Source of the DNA: Wurfbainia villosa | Lineage: Eukaryota > Streptophyta > Magnoliopsida > Zingiberales > Zingiberaceae | NCBI GenBank assembly: GCA_025175895.1 | Contig: JAKLTH010000222.1 | Coordinates: 434,001-498,000, forward strand | Direction of reading: 5' to 3' | Length of the DNA: 64,000 nt | Shown here: positions 24,185 to 35,420 of the stretch, piece by piece | Layout: every line of letters begins with the position of its first letter | Numbering within the stretch: position 1 is the stretch's first letter | The notes under the pieces: generated by a model | What the model was told of the DNA's origin: nothing | Database searches by the model: none | Seen by the model: only the letters and a program-made list of their open reading frames with translations | Position numbers and translations under genes: made by a program

Positions 24185-26849
24185 TGACCATTTCGCCCCT
24201 CTTCGATTTTTATATAGAACATAAAATTCCGATCGAGGTGCAGTTCGAGCTTCATAATGTTCAGGACATTCGTTTCGAGCCATTTGATTTAATCGCGAAT
24301 AGGGAAAATTAAGTAGGCATCCAAATTTTCTGTCCTCGATCTCTTTCGGGCATTAATTCGATAACCATATCATTTTCGCGTGGGATATAACATCAACTTG
24401 GGCGATCGAGTGGATGGGCTCACCTAAAATTTGGCAATACCTAAATTATACATAATAATCATTTTTTTTTTTTATAATTCAGTAACAAAGTCTCTCAAGC
24501 TAAGTCTTAGAAGGGGAAATTTTTTATTGATCATCAAAATAAATTTTAAAAGTATAAATTAAACTTGATGAATAATAATACATAATTATTTTTTGTACTT
24601 ATTAATATGAATGTAAATAAATCAAATCAAATTAAATTTTAGTGCATTTAAGATTATTTGATAAGATAATAAAAAAGAATTTGAGTCTAATTTTAATGTT
24701 TTAATTTTTATTTGATTTGTTAAATAATTCAAGAGAGTATAAACAAGTTTATAGATTAATAAATTTGATATGAATATGATTTACGAATTTTATTCATAAA
24801 TATAGTTTCAAATTGTATTCACTGTTTACGAATATTATTTATGAGTATTGTTCATGAATATTAAAATATATATCCGTTCAAATTTATTAATTTAATTTAT
24901 CAATTTATTCAATTTTATTCATTTTTATACATATTAAATTAATATAAATGAATTTTTCTAAATCGAATCTCAAATTTATTCATGAATGTGCTTTAAGATG
25001 CATTTTAATCAAAATAGTTACGAGAGTTAAAATTAATTTAAAATTACAAATAATTTTAGAAGATCATCAAACCATTAAATATAGAGAAGTCACTATAAAT
25101 TTTGAAACCTAGGGTTTTTAGCAATTTTGTATTCGATTGAAGAGCTTGACGCTTTAGATCAAGCGGTGTGGATTTAAAGTGGGAATTATTTAAAGTGATA
25201 TTTTAGACATCTTGGAGCGAGTGCACAAATGCTTATAAAATTATGATATGCAATTTAGATATTAAAAAATTTTAAATGCACAATTTGATAAAATATTGAA
25301 CGAAAGGCATATTTCTTGAGATATAATACTCTATTTTTGTTGTATCTCCGTTCTTTAGCATAGAATCGAGTGAAATTTAGTTAGAAAATATAAAAGAAAA
25401 AAATTAATAAAGATGCCAAAGCGATTTTTTTTTTTTACTAACCTCGTATATTCAATAGTATATTTAGATTTTCGGCCGATTAATTTTGTAAATAGTTGAC
25501 TTGCTCTATGGATCTTGGATGAGATGCTAAGTAGCCCTGAAAGGTGTTATTATTGTAAGCGATTAACGATATAATATCGCATAAACGAACAATCTGATCA
25601 TTTCTAGCGAGTTAGTCTTCCATGCGCTAATTACTTCTGCCAAAGGTGATGCTAAATAATTTTTATATGAAATATGTTTCACTGACCATTAAAGTAAATC
25701 AGAAAAGTGCTCACGATTCAGTAGTTAAATTCGATAATATAATTATGTTGTCCCTGTAAGATAGGTTCGAGGTCGAAATTTTTTTCTGTCCGAAAAGATA
25801 AACTCTTAACTCGCATCCAATCAGAACTGTTTATCTAAATTTTTTTAAAATTCAAAATCAAATTTATATTAACTGATAATCGAACCATATTAATTTGTGA
25901 TATATCACCCCGTTTTACCACTCTTCTCCTGCCCCATAAGTTATATCTGATCGGAGTCGTCAACGACTCATCAAGTTGCACTGTATCCGCGTTGGCGTCA
26001 CCGCAAATTCGTTGACTTGTACTAGAGTAGTGTCTGGCCAAGCAGCGACCCCAGAGTCAACTCAACGGACTCAGCGGCATAAAGAAAGACGCTCGCAAAT
26101 AGAGGACGAGCAGAAACACGAGGATGCAGAGGAGGAAGACCGATATCTATCAGAAGCTTCTTCCACCCACTCGGCGTTGTCAAAATTTTCGTCTGAAAAA
26201 GAAGGAAATTGGCACGCAATTGGATTAGCCTACACCTTCGCAAAATGTCAAACGAGCAACGCCGGCGACTAGATGTCGAACAAAATGCCACGTATACCTG
26301 GACGTCATGATGCACGAGACGTACTGCATGACATTAGCGGTTGCAACCCACCACTGAATTTAATATGACAGGAAACTTCCGCAAAGGACCAATTCCATGT
26401 TGACAGATTAAGCAAACTGTTGGTACAAGCGTAAGCACCTACCAAAAGACCAGAGGAATTAAAAACAAAAACAAAAAACAAAATTAACCATTTTTTCTAT
26501 TGGATTGTACTCATTCGATACTCAATTTTGTTCGCACTTCAACGTTTACACCTATCCTTCGCACGCATCAGACACAGCTTTCAGGAACAGAAGTTTTCAG
26601 AGTGAGATGCATCCATGGCAATGGCAGGGTTGTGAGTTAAAGTGGAGAAAAAAACTTTTAACCCTCGCCAATCTTTGACTGCCTTGAAGAACATAATTCG
26701 GTACCCTAATTCTGCAACTATGCTAACACTGAATGTACCCAGTTCCATCCTAGAGGTGGAAAAACAGGGATCTGTTTTCTTCAAAGTGAAAGAAGAGCAG
26801 CATATCGAGATGTCAAGTATTTCTTATGGAATTTGCTTCAGAATCTGAT
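24185..26849. other. Intergenic AT-rich DNA with a decayed repeat
   Basis: Mostly AT-rich and repeat-like. About 24615-24990 resembles the element at 47825-48390. The segment 25900-26380 is less AT-rich and carries a 98-codon plus-strand frame (25976-26272) with no recognised domain. From about 26500 it becomes the 3' flank of the CER16-like gene. Confidence 0.4.
24615..24990. repeat. AT-decayed copy of the 47825-48390 repeat family
   Basis: Shares with 47825-48390 the ordered words TTTGATAAGATAAT, ATTGTTCATGAA/TGTTCACGAA, TTTATTTAATTTATCAA and ATAAATGAA...TTCATGAA. The copy here has drifted strongly to A/T. Confidence 0.4.
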
Positions 26850-29800
26850 TCACAGGGTGTCAATCCATGAATCTAAATCATCTAGGGGCTTGGAGCCTGA
26901 GGACGGTTCACGAGGGAGGCGAGGATTTTGGTTCTTCACAAAAATAGATGTCTCCCCAAGCAAATCATCGATGTCATCATCGAGTGTAAGTTTTGCAACT
27001 GTTTTTAAGGAATTAGCCCCTCCATCTAATTTAGCACCAAGAATATGAGAAGCACGATTACTAATGAGGGCTGATCCCTGCTTGGCTGTGCTTGCTTCAT
27101 TTTTCTGTTCCTGGACGAAGGATGATGTTGTGGCAAGCAAACTATCCATGGCATCGTCAATTGGACTTGTGGTTGCATTTCTTGAAGAACCAGGTCCATC
27201 TACAGCAGCATTAGAAAGCTTAGTTTTGCTCAGTGAGTCGAGAAGCATGTCGAGCTCTGCTTCTGCTGCTGCCAGCTCAAACTTGGAGGTAGTGATCTCT
27301 GTTGAGTTTGAAGCAGTAAACATGTTAGAGTCTGAATTGTGTGTCTCAGTTTCTTTTGACGTCCATTCTTTAATAGAATGAAGCTCTGTGGTGTTTCCTG
27401 CTGATATTTGAGGTTGATAATTATCCAAAAAAGATGTTTTATCCACGTTGCTGGATTTAGCAAAGTCCTTTTTAAATTCACTTGCTGCCAAATTTTCTGA
27501 TTGCTCGGACATCTTTTTCTCTATCAATTCGTCAACACTCTGTGAGCAGTAAAATATCCAATATTCAATCAAGGCGTGAAGTGTAATCAGACCAAGGAAC
27601 AAAAATCATACAAAAACCAAACAATGGAAAACAAAAATGATTAACTTCCAGCAAAAATTCAACCTCGGACTCACGTATGGTCTTTAGAGAGAGCTTTTAA
27701 GAAATTACCTAATAAACAAAAAAAAAAGTATCATATGGTGAAGAACCCCTTAAAATATGAGTGCTTCTATAATATTTTTTTTCTCCTTCTTGAAGGATTA
27801 GTCCTTGTGATTGTAATAGTGAAATACTTATAAATTGAGTTTTAGTGTGGTGTCTTGATAAATGTTAACATAAACACATAATTTTGCTAGTGTTAAATTA
27901 TATTCATGATATCAGTTATACATCATGTATTTTATAACATTACATCAAGCAAACTTGTATATGGTTCATAGAAGGTTCCTATAGCCCCCGCGGGAAGGGA
28001 CTAATGGCTAGCGCATGCAGAAAGTTGCACAAATGGACAACTGGTCAATCCCTCGCAAAAGCGAGAGTTCCGTCCCTCCATGCGCTGGTCACTAGTCTCA
28101 AGGGCCAGACCCACCGTGATTTACCTCCCTTACGATGGCCCGGGGGCGGGCTGGTAGGGGCCGCTAGGTTAGCGGATTCCAATATTTTGCACAAATAGAA
28201 GGTTCCTATAGATATAGACTGACTTAAAAAACTGGGCCTTCTCTTTACAGCAAGATTTGTACTCTAAATTTTACCAATTGGCAGGAATGTGGACTAATTA
28301 AACAGCATATATCACTCGTCCACATAGTAAGGCCATCTTTGATATGATTTTTTTTTCCCTAGCACTTGAGGTATTATAAAAAGGAAAAAAAAAAAAAGTG
28401 GTTGGTGACATCCCAGATCCCAGGACTTTAAGGGATTCAATGAGAACTGTAATCCCATTTGGAGTGAGTCATAAAGCCAACAAAAGGTAACTTGTTCCGA
28501 GAAATCCTACGAACACTCTCTGTAACAATATCTTTGCAAGGATTTAAAAGTCATATAGCAAATGTGGCATGAACCTGCGGTTCTTTCAAGACTCATACAA
28601 TAATAACCCTTTCTTTGACTGCTAATGTGGACATATGATTATATCTCTGTATTATGAAGCAACAGAGGAATGTTATTTATTTATCTCCTTGATTTTTTTT
28701 TCATGAAAGTTTGAAGGCAGAACCAATAAGATTCAATGTATAGTTTAAGTGGAATCCACAACAACTAAATTATAATATCTAATTTACCATAAAAACCAGA
28801 CTTACCATTTATTATCTATAGTCTGGAATACTCACATCCAATACTCTTAACAATATATGAGAACCACCTAGAGTACAATTTCTCAAATGACAATTCTGAA
28901 TCATTCCTTTATCATCAATAACCATCCAGAAAAATGATTATTGCAACTTCTCAAACAAAAGAAATGACCAAGAGTAAGGAATACAAGCAAAACAGACTAT
29001 AACAAATAAAAGAAAGCAAAGTTTACCTGTTCTTCAGGGAATAAATCTGCTTCAAGGAAAAGGCGATCTGACAGCTTCAATTTAGATAATTGTGCATCAA
29101 TTGCATGCAGATCAATTGATAAAAAAGGTACCTGACATGCGATTTAAGTTACTGCAATAGAAATAAGGAACATTTTACAGAATCACAATTTGAATCACCC
29201 AGAAAGATATGAATGCTATAAATAAAATTTTGTCAAGAAGGTTAAGCAACTTCCTTCGTGAGTCTGGCAAAATGCTATAAGAAAATAATTATTTGAAGTT
29301 AAGATAACATGAATGCACTTTTCAAATTATAGTATCCATAATTATAGTTGGATTGATAATAGCTAGTAGAAAAAGAGATACTACAGAAGCTACAGCAATA
29401 TAGTTTCGTTGAATCATTGTGAAGCACAATATGTACAAAAATGCATTCTCTTCCAAAGGTCACATAAATTTGAAATAGCACTTTTTACCTCAGAACTAAT
29501 TGAGGAGTCCTCAGAATCATCAATGATGAAATTATCATTGTTATACAAAGATAATCGACCCTCTCCTCTAACAGATAGAATAGAACTCAGCCCCTGAAAC
29601 AAAACTGTACATAAAATGTGATAAACATTATATGACTTCTACATAGACTACACTGAATAAAAAAGGATGAGAAAATAATAATGTTAAAGAGACAGCCAAC
29701 TCAAGACTTTTTCAAGTTACATATTAGGAGAGGAGCTGGCACTTTATACTTGTAAAACAATGATGGTCACCATAACAAGCTTTGGCAAATGGCATTTAAT

Positions 29801-31109
29801 AACTTTCCCTTCAGAAGTGAGAGATATTATAAGACTTCTAAGAAGACATTTAATAACGTTCAAGAGACACCCAATTCAAGGTGGTTTTTCGAGTATAAAC
29901 ATTAGAGAGCTGCAGGCATTTAAACTTTATAAACAATGATGCACTATAACAAACTCATGCAGATGGCCTTTAATAACTTTAACTTCAGAACTACTCTAGT
30001 TTATTTCAAGATTCCAAATAGCTAACAAGATGATCCATTTAGTCTCGCACCATTATTATCATGATAGTGACCTATGATGTTACAAAGTATACAAATAGTC
30101 GATAAATTTTTCCATGGCTGTAGAACTACAATGAATGTTAAGATGAAAACATGTCAATGTTTGTTTCAATATTAACAAGTAAATATTGTGTCTAGAGTTC
30201 GGCCATTTAGACCTCTCATATCTATAGTTCTTCCGTATTCTTATAGTTATTCAACAAGTAACTACTAGATCCTAGAAAATAGAAGAATCTCAATATACCA
30301 ATTAAAAGTGTATTGGAACCATGTAAGGCTCTTACTTAAGCAGTTTATGTCCAATGTGGAGACGAATTAATGTTATGAACAAATAATGCTAACTTAACAA
30401 GTTCATACGGAAAATCAAGCCAATTACCTCAAGGTCCATCCACAAATCAGTGTACACACTAAACTACATGTTTTATTATTATTATTATTATTATTCAAAC
30501 ATTGATATAGGAGAGCAGATCTGACCGTAACAATACAACAAGCTACTTCATCAATTTAAGTAAATAGGGACTATGACTATGGACAGATATGAGCAAGCAA
30601 ACTCTCAAGTACGTTTTTCCAAAGTCCGAATTGCTTAGAAAATTAGGGGGGAAAGCAGCAAACCTGATACCAAAGGCATCAAATACCGGGAAAGAGAGTA
30701 AAAGATCGTTACCAAGGGGAAACTCGTCTGAGGATGAGGGCAATGGGAGGCCACGGCCCGCAAGTTTGTCACGCTCCTGCTGCTGCGAACGTGCCTGTTC
30801 CAGCAAGTATCCAAAGTCGGCGCCTTTGCTCTTGGGCGCGACTTCTGTGGCGGAAGGATTCCCAACACTGTCCACCACTTCGTCCTCGTCGTCGTACCGG
30901 TCCCAATTCGATGGGAGGGCAATACGGCGGGTTCTCTTTGTCTCCCCGTCTCCTCCTCCTCCCCCTCCTCCCACTCCTCCAGCGGATTGCTTGAGTTTCT
31001 CTTCCTTGCTTTGCTTCTTCCTCTGAGCGATTGCGGCGGGCGAAGGGTGGCTCGCTCGGCCGTGCTGCGTATGAGCTCGCTTCGACTTGGCCGAGGCTTT
31101 CGGATCCAT
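26850..31109 (-). CDS. CER16-like: ECERIFERUM 16 / RIPR-like protein
   Basis: Exons 30687-31109, 29489-29593, 29027-29131 and 26850-27539, all phase 0, give 440 aa. The N-terminus is basic (MDPKASAKSKRAHTQ) with a Gly run at residues 47-53, then LPSNWDRYDDEDE and PKSKGADFGYLLEQARSQQQ. Exon 2 gives GLSSILSVRGEGRLSLYNND, exon 3 VPFLSIDLHAIDAQLSKLKL. The last exon is acidic and low-complexity (AAAEAELDMLLDSL, LDDDIDDLLGETSIFV) and ends DDLDSWIDTL. I recognise this as the plant CER16/RIPR family, whose Arabidopsis member works with RST1 as a cofactor of the cytoplasmic RNA exosome and affects wax synthesis. The name is from memory; the gene structure is firmer. The exon 1 donor (30686) is chosen because it alone keeps the frame. 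A SINE lies in the third intron. Confidence 0.65.
27968..28211 (+). mobile_element. SINE with 17-bp target duplication in CER16-like intron
   Basis: A 210-bp insert (27985-28194) between perfect copies of ATAGAAGGTTCCTATAG (27968-27984 and 28195-28211). It starts CCCCCGCGGGAAGGG, has an A-box-like TGGCTAGCGCATG and a B-box-like GAGTTCCGTCCC. It ends with CCGCTAGGTTAGCGG (28161-28175), a perfect 6-bp stem with a 3-nt loop, then TTTTGCACAAA. The 3' end matches the SINE at 14574-14838. Confidence 0.85.
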
Positions 31110-32990
31110 CTCTCCCCTCTTCAGATTTTCCTCCTCCTGTTCCTTTCTCCGATCCTCTTCTGGCTACAGCAAAACGAGGCTTTTCCTCGCTTGAGGCGAG
31201 AAGGGTTTCTTCTCAAAGAACGAAGAAAATTCACTTTGGCCCTCTAATTTCAAAAAATATTTAGAGCGGGCGCAGCATTCTCTTCGAAATGAATTTTAAA
31301 ATTATTTTCTATGTATATAATTCTCTATATTTGTGATAGGTAATAAACTAATAAATCAATAGTTTCAATCGAGCATAATTCCTTTTTAGCATACAATTTG
31401 TGTTATATATATATATATATACCTCTCAAAATTCATCATAAATATAACTTTTTTAGAGTGAGTGCAACGATCTAAAATGAAAATTGATAATTTTATTTTA
31501 TTTTTTTTTAATTATGCTTCTCTCTTTGTCTATTTTCCAAATCATGCATCCAAAAACTAAAATATTAAGATTAGATGGATTAATATTATTTACATTTTAG
31601 ATATAAAAAATATTAATGATAGATCTTCATAAACCTTGGAGCCGATCGATCAATAACCACCATGCAAGGAAGAAAAACTTGTTTTCTTTTCTTGGCGAAA
31701 AAGGGATCCCACTTTTCATATAATAATTGGTGCAATACATTACATAGACTTTATAATGAACAAACTTTAGATGAACTTATTGCTTATGAACAATTAATTA
31801 AATTTCACAAAGTATTTGTGAAAATTAGTTAAAAAAAAATATTTTTCGCGTGCATGAAATATGTTTATGTTTTGGAAATAATTAGTGTTTAATTTTTTAT
31901 GAATCAAAATAAAAATAAATATGGAAATCAAGTTCATTCGAGGTTACCTAAATAATAGGTGAACAACAAATGATCTCTACACGAACCTATACATAAAATA
32001 TATATGTAAAAACTGTTTAACATGTATGAACAATGTTTTCTTATCGTTGGCAAGTTAGAAATGGGAGTTTGGAAATCAAATCATAACCACTTTGTCGAAC
32101 AAATTAGGTCGATTGCAAGAATTGTTCGCTCTAATACTAAATTTACTTGCATAGGTTACACACTCTTATATTCTCTTCTTCTTTTCTTCTCTCTCAGGAG
32201 GCTTCTCGTTATACCTGAATGGTTAAAAATTACATTTGCCATCTAGATTTATAGGATTTGATATTTAGATATTTCTATATCATATTATAGAAGAGAGATT
32301 CTCCTTATAACCAATATTTTTTTTCTATAAAGATTATGAAAACAAATCTAGCTAATACATTTTAGAAAATTCTATTGATCACCAAAGATTGACAAAAAAC
32401 ACTCAACGGTTTAATACGGTTTCAAAAATCTCAAGAAAATTTAAAAAAAGATTGTACAAAATAGTAAAATGATTGCCCAAGAAGTAGATAGTGATATGTG
32501 AAAATTATCTCTATAATATTTGCTCCGTTAATTAGCTTGATCATTATTTTGATGTGCTAATAATTAACTCATTTGGTTTAAGAATGTGATGGCCATGATG
32601 GTTCAAATTATTAGTGTTGTGTTAGAATCAATAATCATTTTTGGAAGATTATTCTGATGCTATAATATAATTGCATATCTACTTGTCCTCATGTAATAGC
32701 TCATCGAAGACAGTATATATACCCTGCAGGCTACTATTAATTATAATTATGTCGAAGATGATTACTCAAGATCGAACAATAAGGTATCTAATATTACATG
32801 GCCCAACAGTCAATAAAAGACCTAATATTCATGGGGACTAGCTACAACGTTAACGATCGGAATAGTAATTATGCATTATGCAAATGCAAGACAAAACTAA
32901 TTATGTAGTTAACTTAAAGCATGCATGACCGGTGATGCAGCATTAGTGTCCAGTGTTTCCGACATAGCCATATGTACTGCTTTCAGTTAA
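31110..32990. other. Intergenic: CER16-like promoter and WOX9-like 3' flank
   Basis: Immediate 5' flank of the CER16-like gene, T/C-rich (CTCTCCCCTCTTCAG, CTCCTCCTG). Beyond about 31260 it becomes AT-rich. No further gene or element identified. Confidence 0.45.
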
Positions 32991-34705
32991 TTAAACCTGC
33001 AAAACAATATGATCATGTAATTAATTATCAGGATTAAGTGGATTTCTTAGCTATCTAGTAATGAAATGAAGTGGTAATTAAAGTGTTCTTCAATGTACTA
33101 ATTACCAGGTAATAGGAAGCTCCATGTTGGAGAGGATGGAGGGTGACTCCCCCCTCATCAGTAAGCACAGGTTGGCCGGATTGATCAACGAGGATGGCTT
33201 CCGGCCCGAACACTTGCCTTATATTTATCCGGCCGGCCGCGACCTCGTATGCCGCCTCGCTGGTGATCACCGTCGATCTGGTACAGGCGGCTGCTCCGGC
33301 ATCAAATATGCCTCCTCCAATTTCCCCCATCAACTCTGTTCGTCGATAAATCAAAGAAGCATATGACAGATATGTGTGCAAAAAAAAAAAAAAAAAATGC
33401 ATATAGAAATCGTATGCATGAAAAAGACACAGCATAATCTCTATGAATCCCATGCACACGTCCAATCTGTAGGAGCAATGACACAACCATCCACTGTGTC
33501 ATTCAATCCCCGTCATGCATCTTTGTGACATGACCACATAGAGCTCTCTGATCTGTTTATACTTGTCTTTTCTCTACATGAATCTGTTTTCTTTCTCTTT
33601 CATGAGAAAGATTGCGTGCACGTAGCTGTCGTTGCAACAGTAAGACAGCTCTCAATTTTGGGAGCATTATTATTACCTTACAGAAAGCAGATGGCTACAA
33701 AATTTGAAGTGAAAACACATGGAAATGTGCATAACGCGGAGTAGATGGGAGGGAGGGAGGGAAGGAGGGAGGGAGAGGATCAGCACGCTGAAGCATCACT
33801 CTCAGTATGTGAGAGCTGCGTCATTAATAGCTCATACCTTGTATGTCGGTGATAGGGCTACCATTAACGCAGCTGCCTACAGTGGTAACACTAGCAGTTG
33901 GAACAGCAGCAGCAGCAGCTGCCGCTGCTGCATAAAGATGCTGTAAATATTGCATCTTCAACTTGCACTCTTGGTGATCATCATGATCTGGCCCCATGAA
34001 TAGCTGCATCGGCGTCTCAGGATCGTAAAGTTGGTCCGAACTGATGATTCCGGTGCTCATATCTTGATACACCGGCTCCGCAAGCGAGTTCATCTGATTT
34101 GGGAATAAGGTCGCGGGCGGCATCCGGGGAGCGAAGTACTGGAATCTAGTCGGGAGGGGTAGAGTTTTGTTGCCGGAGTAGGTGGATTGGGCTGAGGAGG
34201 AGGAGGAGGAAGAGGAAGAGGAAAAGGAGGCGGTGGGGGATGGTTTCGATGTGCGGCGGGCGGCTGCCGAGCTGAGGTGGTTGCGGTTGTTGTGCTTGTT
34301 CTTGGAGCGGGACTTGCGGTTCTGGAACCAGTAAAAGACGTTGGCGTCGCCGACGGGTCCGAACTCCTGGAGCTGGAGTCGGATCTTGCGGATCTCGTCG
34401 CGGCTGGGGTTCAGCATGCCGGAGTTGAAGATGGCATCCAGGATCCGGATTTGCTCCGGCTTCGGGTTCCACCTTGGCTTCGGATCAGGGCTCCTCTCCT
34501 CACAACCTACACACACCGGTACCACAGCAAGCAATCATCATCATCATCATTATTTGTTATGAAGCCCTAACCCTAACTCCCTAACTCTCAAAAGAAAGGA
34601 TTACTGACCTAGATTTTTCTGGTGAATGATGCGATCATGCTGACATTGGTTGACGCAGGGCTTGGACTTGAACATGCTGGTCCAGTGCTTGTTGGATGAG
34701 GCCAT
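32991..34705 (-). CDS. WOX9-like: WUSCHEL-related homeobox protein, WOX8/WOX9 (STIMPY) type
   Basis: Nuclear homeodomain factor of the intermediate WOX clade; relatives act in embryo patterning, meristem maintenance and inflorescence or tiller growth. Exons 34609-34705, 33838-34506, 33106-33335 and 32991-32996 give 333 aa. The start MASSNKHWTSMFKSKP is the WOX9 signature. The homeodomain runs from about residue 42 to 107 (KPRWNPKPEQIRILDAIFNS; helix 3 NVFYWFQNRKSRSK), with the extra loop residues typical of WOX. A Ser run, an Ala run (YAAAAAAAAAVP) and a conserved C-terminal block (YEVAAGRINIRQVFGPEA, then GQPVLTDEGGVTLHPLQHGA) follow. The last coding exon supplies only Val and the stop, so the protein ends YYLV. 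Without that splice the frame reads on 12 codons (ISTLKNT...). Identity is strong; the 3' end is a prediction. Confidence 0.92.
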
Positions 34706-35378
34706 GGTAGTGGTGGTGGTGCAGTAGAAGAGGCACAGCCAGTGGAAAAGAGCAAGTATATAATGGAAACAGTAGTGTCCCCTTATCTCTGTGTGATATA
34801 TATGTACATGTTCAATTCCTTTCCTATAACAGCCAACACCTACTCGTCTGCTCGATTTTTCACATCTAGATATGAATTAAAAGGAACAGTGCTGCTCTCC
34901 GCCAACTTCCTCACTGCATATAATTAATTTAAAAAATTCACAGATAATTCATTCATATATCTTCTGTAAAGTATAGGAAAAAGCACTGTTCATGTCTTGT
35001 GGCACTGGAAATTACTGAAAGATGGAAGAGTTTAGGGAAGGGCACGTACTGAAGAGGACACGAATTACTAATGCAAGCAACCGATTGTACACAGTACAAG
35101 AAAGAGAAACGGAAAGCATTTGGGATTGAAATTCTATTGTTTTCCTTTATGAAAAGGTTTAATTCGAAAGTGATTTAATTTAGAGCATGAGCGCGTGGAT
35201 ACTGATTCAGATTGATATAATTTCGCACGTCTTGTCATTTTCTACAAGAGGCGAGTCCTTGGGCTGAGGTTTTGAAGGGTAGTTTGTTGGCTTGCAGGAG
35301 AAAGCGATAATGAATAGGAAGAGTTAAAGTGTAGGATTATTCTAATGGAGGAGGTTGTTGTGGATGAATAAATGCATA

Positions 35379-35420
<42 letters not shown>
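34706..35420 (-). promoter_or_regulatory. WOX9-like 5' flank with (GA)n tract
   Basis: A nearly pure GA run of about 37 bp (35382-35418) lies some 680 bp upstream of the WOX start. GA tracts are binding sites for plant BPC/GAGA factors, which regulate homeobox genes. The link to this gene is inference. Confidence 0.4.

Noticed and set aside
23726..24312. Antisense and shifted frames over the glutaredoxin
   Set aside because: Shadows of a GC-rich exon; no recognisable domain.
25740..25850. Possible further SINE from a GGTTCGAGGTCG word
   Set aside because: No A-box at the right distance and no target duplication.
34560..34590. CCCTAACCCTAAC telomere-like words
   Set aside because: Only about two units inside the first intron of the WOX gene; too short to mean a telomeric remnant.
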